Shown here: piece after piece, positions 7,190-14,465 of the stretch
Layout of the letters: every line of letters begins with the position of its first letter
Numbering within the stretch: the first letter of the stretch is position 1
Source: Candidatus Desulfosporosinus nitrosoreducens
GTDB lineage: Bacteria; Bacillota; Desulfitobacteriia; Desulfitobacteriales; Desulfitobacteriaceae
Direction of reading: 5' to 3'
NCBI RefSeq assembly: GCF_030954495.1
Contig: NZ_JAVHUW010000035.1
Location: forward strand, 1 to 64,000
DNA length: 64,000 nt
The notes under the pieces: generated by a model
Databases searched by the model: none
What the model saw: the letters and a program-made list of their open reading frames with translations, nothing else
Told to the model about the DNA's origin: nothing
Position numbers and translations under genes: made by a program

Positions 7190-8440
7190 CTAAGGGGTTT
7201 CATAGGGAACGAGTTTCCCTTCCCACGTTTTTAAAACAGCCTGGTTTTCATCGAGCGATACCAGATATTGGGGTAGGATAGGTGTCTTGCCTCCGCCTTT
7301 AGGGGCGTTTATGATATAAGTTGGCACTGCAAGGCCTGAAGTATACCCCCGTAAATATTGCATTACGGCAAGTCCGTCTTGAATTCTCGGTACAAAATGC
7401 CGTGTTCCTTTTACGTTTTTGGCATGGAAGATATAGTAGGGACGTACTCTGATTTTAAGAAGTTCTTGGTTGAGCTTTTTCATGACCTCAGGCTGATGAT
7501 TAACACCTTTGAGCAAAACTGCCTGATTCCCTAAAACCACTCCTGCCGCAATAAGTTTGTCAGCCGCCTTTTGAGCCGTTTCGGTGACTTCTTTAGGGTG
7601 GTTGAACTGAGTGTTAATATAGATCGGTGGATATTTAGCTAAGATAGAGCACAACTCGTCAGTAATGCGCATGGGTAAAGTAACAGGTACCCGCGTTCCG
7701 ATTCGTTTGATTTCAACGTGGGGAATAGAATGCAGTTCACTCAGGAGCCAATCGAGGGTTTGGTCACTTAAGAGCAAAGCGTCTCCTCCGGTTACTAAGA
7801 CATCTCTGATTTCCGGGTTAGCCCGAACATACTCAAGAGCGGCTTTAAGATCCGCTATTTTGGCATGGGAATCAGTTTCTCCAATATTTCGACGACGCTG
7901 GCAGTGGCGGCAGTACATGGCACACATGTTGGTGACGTTAATAATTAAGCGGTCCGGATAACGCCGGGTAATGCAAGGCGCGGGATTAGTAAGCGCTTCT
8001 CCCATGGGGTCCTCTTCCCCGAAATCATCGTCGAGCTCGGCCAGGGTCGGCAGTCCCTGAAGACAAATAGGATCAAGGGGGTCCGTAACCTCCATCAAGC
8101 TAAGATAATAAGGAGATATAGCCCAACGAAAGGTTTTTCCTATATGTTCAATGTCTGTGCATTGTTGAGGAGATAATTGCGGGAACAGAGTTTTTAAAGC
8201 ATCGGCATTCGTAATACGGTGTTTCATTTGCCAATGCCAGTCTTCCCAATCTTGAGGGGTTGCATTAAAAAAATTCAAAATATTTTCTTGACGTTTGTGA
8301 AAAATATCAGCGTTAGAAAGTCCCGTAGAAATCGTTTTGCATTTCTCAAGATAGGGAGTAATCTTCTGCCTAAGCTCAGCTGCGCGTCGCAATGAAAGCT
8401 GGCGACTAGTATCTGGTGTATGATTCAGTTGAACCGCCAT
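7190..8440 (-). CDS. eam: Glutamate 2,3-aminomutase (KamA-family radical SAM/PLP enzyme)
   Basis: A 416-residue radical SAM aminomutase. The cluster ligands are Cys173, Cys177 and Cys180 (CAMYCRHC); PLP should bind Lys385 in APKGGGK. Lysine 2,3-aminomutase holds its substrate's side-chain amine with two Asp residues (Asp293 and Asp330 in the Clostridium subterminale enzyme). The aligned positions here are Lys341 (FHAKNVKG) and Asn378 (IINAP), with the same 37-residue spacing; Lys/Asn is the signature of glutamate 2,3-aminomutase. The product would be L-beta-glutamate, a compatible solute. ATG 8440 has aaggagga upstream. It is transcribed divergently from a BusR-like regulator across an operator-like repeat. 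A KamA-type activity on another substrate cannot be excluded. Confidence 0.85.
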   Translation of the reverse strand: MAVQLNHTPDTSRQLSLRRAAELRQKITPYLEKCKTISTGLSNADIFHKRQENILNFFNATPQDWEDWHWQMKHRITNADALKTLFPQLSPQQCTDIEHIGKTFRWAISPYYLSLMEVTDPLDPICLQGLPTLAELDDDFGEEDPMGEALTNPAPCITRRYPDRLIINVTNMCAMYCRHCQRRRNIGETDSHAKIADLKAALEYVRANPEIRDVLVTGGDALLLSDQTLDWLLSELHSIPHVEIKRIGTRVPVTLPMRITDELCSILAKYPPIYINTQFNHPKEVTETAQKAADKLIAAGVVLGNQAVLLKGVNHQPEVMKKLNQELLKIRVRPYYIFHAKNVKGTRHFVPRIQDGLAVMQYLRGYTSGLAVPTYIINAPKGGGKTPILPQYLVSLDENQAVLKTWEGKLVPYETP

Positions 8441-8489
8441 CAAGATTCCTCCTTGTAGTTTATTTTAAAGGAAATAAATTGTGTACATC

Positions 8490-8530
8490 ACAACTAACAA
8501 CCTAATAATATCAATTAAGTTGTTAGTTGT
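8490..8530. promoter_or_regulatory. Perfect 12-bp inverted repeat, likely operator of the BusR-like regulator
   Basis: ACAACTAACAAC (8490-8501) and GTTGTTAGTTGT (8519-8530) form a perfect repeat with a 17-base spacer. The right arm overlaps the -35 of the aminomutase promoter and the left arm covers its probable start point. Widely spaced half-sites suit a regulator with a coiled coil between its DNA-binding and sensor domains. Confidence 0.75.
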
Positions 8531-8533
8531 CAA
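8505..8533 (-). promoter_or_regulatory. Sigma-A promoter of the aminomutase operon
   Basis: Minus strand TTGACA (8533-8528), a 17-base spacer, TATTAT (8510-8505): a consensus -35, good -10 and ideal spacing. It lies between the arms of the inverted repeat, so a bound repressor would block it. Confidence 0.8.
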
Positions 8534-8599
8534 GAGCATGATGCCTCACGAAGTTGGCTATGTTATAATAGATTAAATGGGGTAAGGGGTTGAAAAGAG

Positions 8600-9202
8600 T
8601 TGGAACAAGCTCGTTATCAGGAGATAGCTATTGATATAGCTCATGCGATCATGATGGGAGAATATCATGAAGGCGAAAAAATTCATGGTCGCTCTACGTT
8701 AGCGGGACGGTATAACGTATCTCCGGAAACAATACGCAGAGCAATTGCCATTTTGCAAAATGTTGGTGTGGTTATTGTCAGCCAAGGGGTAGGAATCAAG
8801 GTAACATCAAAAGCCATGGCGGAGAAATTTGTGAAATCTTTTGATCAAAAGGGTGAAATTCAAATCTTTCTCGAGGATCTTAAGAAACTGATGGATCAAA
8901 GGCGGGAAAACGATTTAAAAATAGAGAGTCATCTCAATAAGCTGCAGGGGTATGCGGACCGCATCATGTCTCGTTGGCTGGACGTCGGAGAAATTGAAAT
9001 CGGCAAGAATTCACCGGCGATTGGCAAAACTTTGAGTGATTTGAGGATTCGTGAACGCACAGGGACAACGATTATCGCCGTAGTGCGCGACGGTGTGGAG
9101 CAGTTCTCGCCCGAAGCCGGTTTTGTCCTGCGTGGTGAGGATGTCTTATTAGTAGCGGGTTCGGCGGAAGGACAAATGCGTTTGCAGCAACTAATCTCAT
9201 GA
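8600..9202 (+). CDS. BusR-like GntR regulator with RCK_C (TrkA_C) domain
   Basis: A 200-residue regulator. Residues 1-70 are a GntR-type winged helix (GRSTLAGRYNVSPETIRRAIAILQ), 75-118 a charged probable coiled coil, and about 125-200 an RCK_C/TrkA_C domain (GEIEIGKNSPAIGKTLSDLRIRERTGTTIIAVVRDG). This is the architecture of BusR, a c-di-AMP-activated repressor of osmolyte uptake in lactic acid bacteria and streptococci. TTG 8600 is the start, with ggggtaagggg upstream; a -10 TATAAT lies at 8564-8569. It is divergent from the aminomutase operon and overlaps acpS by 4 bases. Ligand binding is inferred from the domain, not shown. Confidence 0.85.
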   Translation: MEQARYQEIAIDIAHAIMMGEYHEGEKIHGRSTLAGRYNVSPETIRRAIAILQNVGVVIVSQGVGIKVTSKAMAEKFVKSFDQKGEIQIFLEDLKKLMDQRRENDLKIESHLNKLQGYADRIMSRWLDVGEIEIGKNSPAIGKTLSDLRIRERTGTTIIAVVRDGVEQFSPEAGFVLRGEDVLLVAGSAEGQMRLQQLIS

Positions 9203-9573
9203 TAATGGAGAAAAACATGTATCCTGGTATTGATATTATAGAAATTGAACGGATGGCAAATGCTTTAGAACGGCACCCCAGACTATTTGAACGGCTTTTC
9301 ACAATCCGCGAGCGGGAAAACCTGACAGGCAAAGGGATGCAAAGCTATGCGGCACGCTTCGCGGGGAAGGAAGCCGTTCTGAAAACACTGGGAACGGGTT
9401 TGTGCGGGTTATCCTGGCATGACATAGAAATTATAGCTGCGCCAAGCGGAGAGCCTCTCGTTTTCCTTAGTTCCAAAGCAATGGCCCAGGCCCAAGCCAG
9501 AGGAGGTTCCCTGGTTCGTGTCAGCCTGACTCATGATCGCACACAAGCCGTAGCCTTCGCAATTTTAAGTTAA
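9199..9573 (+). CDS. acpS: Holo-[acyl-carrier-protein] synthase
   Basis: A 124-residue AcpS-type phosphopantetheinyl transferase. It has the magnesium-binding N-terminal GIDIIEIERM and the RFAGKEAVLKTLGTG motif, plus a C-terminal SLTHDRTQAVAFAI. It transfers 4'-phosphopantetheine from CoA to the acyl carrier protein. It overlaps the regulator by an ATGA junction and sits 5 bases before nnr, so translation is probably coupled. An in-frame ATG at 9205 is an alternative start. The acpS-nnr-alr order is common in Firmicutes. Confidence 0.95.
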   Translation: MIMEKNMYPGIDIIEIERMANALERHPRLFERLFTIRERENLTGKGMQSYAARFAGKEAVLKTLGTGLCGLSWHDIEIIAAPSGEPLVFLSSKAMAQAQARGGSLVRVSLTHDRTQAVAFAILS

Positions 9574-9578
9574 AGTGA

Positions 9579-11171
9579 ATGGAAAGTGGGGTGGGAAACG
9601 TGCGCGTCGTTAATGCAGAGCAAATGCGCAAGATAGAAGAAAGGGCTATTCAGCAATACGGCATCCCAAGTTTGCTTCTTATGGAAAACGCGGCTTGGGC
9701 TGTTGCCGAGGAAATTCGCCGGGGTTTTGGCCCTAAAGAGGGGAATTTAAACGGCCTTAAAGCTGTGATCCTGGTGGGCAAAGGGAATAACGGGGGAGAC
9801 GGGTTAGCAGTTGCCCGTCATTTGGTTTTTCAAGGCATGGATGTTTCGGTTTTATTGTTCGCCGCTGCCGAGGAGCTTAAAGGAGATGCGGCCTTGAATC
9901 TGCGCCTGTATCAAGGTACGACAGGCAAATGCTTTGTTATTGAAGGAGAGAAACAACGGCTCCTGGCACGGTTTGCCCTGGCCCAAGCCGATGTCATTGT
10001 GGATGCTCTTTATGGAATTGGCATGCGGGGGGCTTTGCCGAGTTTGATCGAAGAATATGTCAATGAAGTAAATAATGCCTCCGCCTGGGTGGTTTCTGTT
10101 GACATTCCCAGTGGGGTAGAGGCTAATACAGGGAAGGTATATCGCACCGCGATTCGAGCTCAAACGACAGTTACCTTTGGCCTGCCAAAGTGGGGTCTTT
10201 TTCTGGGTGAAGGTCCGAATTATTGCGGGCGAGTTGCAGTAGACCCGATTTCCATTCCGGAAGAGTTTCTTGAAGACGAAAGCATTTCTACATACGTTTT
10301 AACCGACGATAGAATTAGAGACACTCTTCCGGTACGCCATTTAAAAGGGCACAAAGGAACTCACGGCAAGGGAATTCTCGTTGCCGGTTCCAAGGGAATG
10401 AGCGGTGCGGCCAGTTTAGCCGGCCGGGGAGCTTTGCGCAGCGGTATTGGTTTATTACAAATTATCACCCCTCAAGGAATTGCCCAAGATGTGGATAGGA
10501 GCGTGACGGAGGCAACGGTTTGGTCCGCGCCGGGACAAGATTATCTTAATGAAGAGGCCTGGCCGGTGATATTGAGACAAGCGGAGAAGGCCCAAGCTCT
10601 GGCGATTGGGCCGGGGCTTGCGCAGAACCCGCAATTTGCCGGTGTGCTTGAGCAAGCTCTGAGGACCTTTAGCTTTCCAATTGTTTTAGATGCGGATGCC
10701 CTTAATCTGGTAGGCCAGGAATTAAGCTTACTGGAAGCAAGAAATGGACGGGGACCGTTAATCCTTACCCCTCACCCCGGTGAGATGGCTAGACTTTGTC
10801 AATGCAGCGTTGAAGATGTTGAGAGCAATCGGCTTGATTTAGCCTTGACAAAAGCCGTTGAGTGGGAAGCAGTCGTTGTGCTCAAGGGTTCTGTGACGAT
10901 TGTTGCCTCACCGGATGGCCGGGCCTTTTTTAACCCAACCGGAAATCCGGGACTCGGTACAGGCGGAACAGGTGATGTCCTTACCGGGAGTATTCTCGCC
11001 TGGCTGGCTCAGGGAGTACCGCCGCTGGAAGCCGCCTGCCTGGGAGTTTACTTACATGGAAAATCTGCCGATGATCTCGCCAAAGACCATGGCTGGTCTG
11101 GGTTCCTGGCTTCTGAGGTAGCGGACCGTCTGCCCCTGGTGCGGCGTTCTTTGGAGCTGAAGCTGGGTTAA
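9579..11171 (+). CDS. nnr: Bifunctional NAD(P)H-hydrate epimerase / ADP-dependent dehydratase
   Basis: A two-domain repair enzyme of up to 530 residues. The N-terminal YjeF domain (about 8-220) holds GKGNNGGDGLAVARHL and VDIPSGVEANTG; the C-terminal ribokinase-like domain (about 240-525) holds KGHKGTHGKGILVAGSKGMSGAASLAGR, LTPHPGEM and NPTGNPGLGTGGTGDVLTG. Together they epimerise and dehydrate damaged NAD(P)H hydrates. GTG 9600 is a strong alternative start, since gtggggtggg lies just before it; ATG 9579 has no separate site. It lies between acpS and alr in one transcription unit. Confidence 0.95.
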   Translation: MESGVGNVRVVNAEQMRKIEERAIQQYGIPSLLLMENAAWAVAEEIRRGFGPKEGNLNGLKAVILVGKGNNGGDGLAVARHLVFQGMDVSVLLFAAAEELKGDAALNLRLYQGTTGKCFVIEGEKQRLLARFALAQADVIVDALYGIGMRGALPSLIEEYVNEVNNASAWVVSVDIPSGVEANTGKVYRTAIRAQTTVTFGLPKWGLFLGEGPNYCGRVAVDPISIPEEFLEDESISTYVLTDDRIRDTLPVRHLKGHKGTHGKGILVAGSKGMSGAASLAGRGALRSGIGLLQIITPQGIAQDVDRSVTEATVWSAPGQDYLNEEAWPVILRQAEKAQALAIGPGLAQNPQFAGVLEQALRTFSFPIVLDADALNLVGQELSLLEARNGRGPLILTPHPGEMARLCQCSVEDVESNRLDLALTKAVEWEAVVVLKGSVTIVASPDGRAFFNPTGNPGLGTGGTGDVLTGSILAWLAQGVPPLEAACLGVYLHGKSADDLAKDHGWSGFLASEVADRLPLVRRSLELKLG

Positions 11172-11194
11172 AGAAGAAAAGAGGAGGGAGAACT

Positions 11195-12316
11195 ATGGAA
11201 CGACAAGTTTGGGCCGAGGTGAATTTACAGGCCTTAAAAGAAAATTATTACAAGCTTCAGGCTTACACTCAAAGTGAAATGATGCCTATTGTCAAGGCGG
11301 ACGCTTATGGGCACGGCATAGTCCCCGTTGTGAAGACACTCCTGGAGTGCGGAGCGAAACGCTTTGGAGTTGCCTTGCTGCAAGAGGCGTTAGAGCTAAA
11401 AACTGAGTTTCCTCAAATAAACGTTATGATTATCGGAGCCAGTGAAATTGACCAGTGGGATAGTGTGGTGCGGGAAGATATTGTGCCCTCGATTTTTCAA
11501 CTGTCTCAGGCTCGTGCCCTCTCGGAAGCAGCTGTAAAATTTGGCCGCACGGCAAGACTACATATAAAAATTGACACTGGCATGGGTAGAATCGGGTTTC
11601 GTGATACGGATGTTTCCGAGATTATGAAAATAACAACGCTGCCCAATTTATTTATAGAAGGAATTTTTACTCACTTTGCCACATCTGATCAAAGAGATTT
11701 GACCTTTGCCCGTCAACAGCTTAAGCGCTTTCAAGTGCTCTGTGACAAGCTCAAAAAGGCCGGGCTTAAAATCCCGATCCGGCATGCCGCCAATAGCGCT
11801 GCGATTATTCAGTTCCCGGAGTCCCACTTTGAGCTTGTTCGTCCGGGCATAGGTTTGTACGGATTGGCGCCATCACCGCAAGTGGGATGCAATATCGGTT
11901 TAGAGCCTGTTATGTCTTGGAAAGCTAAGGTTGCTCATGTCAAAAAGATTAAAACAGGAGAAACTGTCAGCTATGGCCGTACCTTTCAGGCAGCCTACCC
12001 CACGACTGTTGCCACGATTCCCTTGGGGTATGCCGATGGCTTAAGGCGGGCGCTCTCTAACTATGGTGAGATGCTGGTTCACGGACGGCGCTCCACGATC
12101 ATCGGACGGATTTGTATGGATCAAACCATGCTTGAGGTGACCAAAATTCCGGGAGTCCATATCGGAGATGTGGTTACGATTCTGGGGAAGGATGGCTACG
12201 AGCAAATTACGGCTACGGAAATGGCGGAATGGCTGGGAACTATCAGTTATGAAGTTATTTGTGGGATTTCCAAACGTGTCCCGCGGATTTATCTCGCCTC
12301 TGCCAAGGATGAGTAG
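11195..12316 (+). CDS. alr: Alanine racemase
   Basis: A 373-residue fold-type III PLP enzyme converting L- to D-alanine for peptidoglycan. PLP-binding Lys lies in PIVKADAYGHG near residue 33, the second catalytic Tyr in SYGRTFQA, and RICMDQTMLEV is also characteristic. The site gaggagggag precedes ATG 11195. It follows nnr by 23 bases. In many Firmicutes alr is followed directly by mazEF/ndoAI-ndoA; here a ClC gene follows and mazEF is about 13.6 kb downstream. Confidence 0.95.
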   Translation: MERQVWAEVNLQALKENYYKLQAYTQSEMMPIVKADAYGHGIVPVVKTLLECGAKRFGVALLQEALELKTEFPQINVMIIGASEIDQWDSVVREDIVPSIFQLSQARALSEAAVKFGRTARLHIKIDTGMGRIGFRDTDVSEIMKITTLPNLFIEGIFTHFATSDQRDLTFARQQLKRFQVLCDKLKKAGLKIPIRHAANSAAIIQFPESHFELVRPGIGLYGLAPSPQVGCNIGLEPVMSWKAKVAHVKKIKTGETVSYGRTFQAAYPTTVATIPLGYADGLRRALSNYGEMLVHGRRSTIIGRICMDQTMLEVTKIPGVHIGDVVTILGKDGYEQITATEMAEWLGTISYEVICGISKRVPRIYLASAKDE

Positions 12317-12357
12317 ACAACGGTTTGGGGCTAAGTCAATAATGGGGGAAGCAACAA

Positions 12358-13947
12358 ATGGCAAGTAACAAACATAATACTTATAATACTTTGTTTCATT
12401 GGAATAGTTTTCGACTGCAATTAGTCTTTGAAGGAATTGGGATTGGTGTTATCACAGGTTTAGTCGTGGTATTATATCGTTTTATACTTGAAGAAGCAGG
12501 ACTTTTGCTGACGCGAATCTACAATGCTTTAATGACAAAGCCTGCACTCATTCCTGTCTGGCTGGTAGTACTTGTTGTCTTAGGTTATATCGTGGGCCTG
12601 ATGGTTAAAAACGAACCGATGATAAGCGGCAGCGGTATTCCCCAAGTGGAAGGAGTTCTTTTAAGAAAACTGTCTATGACTTGGTGGAAGGTTATTATCG
12701 GAAAATTTATCGGCGGGGTTTTAGCAATCGGAGCAGGACTGTCGATGGGACGCGAGGGTCCGTCCGTTCAATTGGGGGCAGCCGTCGGACAGGGTTTTAG
12801 CAGTGTGCTCAAACGGATTAAAATAGAAGAAAAGTATCTTATTACCAGCGGAGCGAGCGCGGGACTTGCGGCTGCTTTTGGTGCTCCGTTAGCGGGAGTC
12901 ATGTTTGCCTTAGAAGAGGTTCACAAGAACTTCTCGCCTTTGGTATTGTGTTCGGCTCTGTCCGCCGCCTTGTCGGCAGATTTTGTAACCAATGAATTTT
13001 TGGGCATGAAGCCGGTTCTGAGTTTTGCCAATTTGCATGATTTCCCTTTGCGCTATTATTTCTTTATCATTTTATTAGGAATTATCATTGGCTTTTTGGG
13101 GGTTGTCTTTAATAAAACGCTTTTAAAAAGCCAGGATTTATACGCTCGGCAGCGCTGGCTGCCCAAAAAGTATTGGGTTATCCTGCCGCTGCTGATTTCT
13201 GTCCTCTTAGGTCTTTTCTTGCCTCAAGTTTTAGGCGGTGGCCATGAATTAATCGCTGCGCTCGTGACGGAAAAGAATTTTACCTTAAAGCTGCTCTTGC
13301 TGCTCATCTTAGCCAAGTTTTTTTTCACGATGGCCTGTTATGGGTCGGGAGCGCCGGGGGGGATTTTTCTGCCGCTTTTGGCCATAGGAGCCTTAATAGG
13401 TAATATCTATGGAATTGTTGTCGTTCATATGTTTCATTTGGACAGTACTTATATCAATAATTTCATAATACTGGCCATGGCCGGTTATTTCACTGCTATT
13501 GTCAGAGCTCCCATTACCGGGACGATTCTGATTACGGAGATGACAGGTTCATTTACGCACTTTCTCTCTTTGGCCTTAATCTCAATATCAGCCTATATAG
13601 TGGCCGACCTTTTAGGCTCCAAACCTATCTATGAGTCATTGCTGGAAAAAGTTCTCCATAGACAAGGCGAAGAGTCGGCAATTGGCAGTGAGAAGACTAA
13701 ATCCATCCTGGAATTCGCTGTTTGCATGGGTTCAAAGTTAGATGGCAAACTAATCAAAGAGGTTGAATGGCCTTCTCATTGCCTGCTTGTTTCAGTCAAA
13801 CGCGGTGAACGAGAAATTATTCCTAAAGGCGATACAATGATTTACCCTGGTGATTATTTGATTGTGCTTACCAATGACGATAGAGTATCTAAAATTAATG
13901 ATGTTTTGTCAGAAATGGTTGGAAGCTGCGAAATCGGGCTGTCTTAG
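12358..13947 (+). CDS. ClC-family chloride transporter with C-terminal RCK_C domain
   Basis: A 529-residue membrane protein with the three ClC selectivity motifs: GSGIPQVEG, GREGPSVQLGAAVGQG (with the gating/proton Glu) and GSGAPGGIFLPLLAIGALIG. The retained gating Glu allows either an H+/Cl- exchanger or a channel. After about residue 440 a soluble RCK_C/TrkA_C domain follows (FAVCMGSKLDGKLIKEVEWPSHCLLVSVKRGER...IYPGDYLIVLTNDDR); such domains bind c-di-AMP in some transporters. The gene begins 41 bases after alr and ends at a terminator. Confidence 0.9.
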   Translation: MASNKHNTYNTLFHWNSFRLQLVFEGIGIGVITGLVVVLYRFILEEAGLLLTRIYNALMTKPALIPVWLVVLVVLGYIVGLMVKNEPMISGSGIPQVEGVLLRKLSMTWWKVIIGKFIGGVLAIGAGLSMGREGPSVQLGAAVGQGFSSVLKRIKIEEKYLITSGASAGLAAAFGAPLAGVMFALEEVHKNFSPLVLCSALSAALSADFVTNEFLGMKPVLSFANLHDFPLRYYFFIILLGIIIGFLGVVFNKTLLKSQDLYARQRWLPKKYWVILPLLISVLLGLFLPQVLGGGHELIAALVTEKNFTLKLLLLLILAKFFFTMACYGSGAPGGIFLPLLAIGALIGNIYGIVVVHMFHLDSTYINNFIILAMAGYFTAIVRAPITGTILITEMTGSFTHFLSLALISISAYIVADLLGSKPIYESLLEKVLHRQGEESAIGSEKTKSILEFAVCMGSKLDGKLIKEVEWPSHCLLVSVKRGEREIIPKGDTMIYPGDYLIVLTNDDRVSKINDVLSEMVGSCEIGLS

Positions 13948-13994
13948 AATTAAAGAAAGGTTTAAGCAAGTAAAATAAAGCCATACTCAAACCT

Positions 13995-14035
13995 AACGGC
14001 TTACATCATAAGGGTGTGAGCCGTTTTGCTTTTTA
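13995..14035 (+). terminator. Terminator after the ClC gene
   Basis: AACGGCTTACA (13995-14005) pairs with TGTGAGCCGTT (14015-14025) with one mismatch, followed by TTGCTTTTT. Confidence 0.8.
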
Positions 14036-14465
14036 TCATCCAGAACTGCGCCCAATCAGGGCCGGCTTGAAAAGGCAAGTGAACTTGAGCGGAGATTGAA
14101 TTTGAGAAACGGCAGCTATTGGCCTGTGGAAACTGAACTTTAGAAAAAATACATAATACATTTAGTTTTTTCGGTATTTCTGACCTCCTGAATATGTTAA
14201 AATTTAAATTACACTCCTAAGAGATAGTTATGTTTCCTTGCTTGGTTATGCAAAGATGTTTGTAGGATGGGAGCATTATGGATGAAGAGATAGCATTTTG
14301 CCAAGGGAAGCCTATAAAAAAATAGTATAAAGTAAAGAAAGCTGAGGTAGGATGGTGAAAAAGCTTAAAGAATACATTATTTTTTCATAGAATGAGTTAT
14401 TCATTTCAAAAATTTGTGTTACAATGCCATCATACAAAATTGAAGTCCAACAAAGGGTGGGTATT
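14036..14465 (+). other. Upstream region of glutamate synthase
   Basis: About 430 bases without a confident gene. A 15-codon ORF (14278-14325, MDEEIAFCQGKPIKK) has a Shine-Dalgarno-like aggatgggag seven bases upstream and could be a leader peptide or chance. A -10-like TACAAT at 14420-14425 has a poor -35 (TTATTC, 14397-14402). I recognise no riboswitch or T-box. Confidence 0.35.

Noticed and set aside
7190..8440. Assignment as lysine 2,3-aminomutase
   Set aside because: The two Asp residues that bind the lysine side chain are replaced by Lys341 and Asn378, the glutamate-enzyme pattern.
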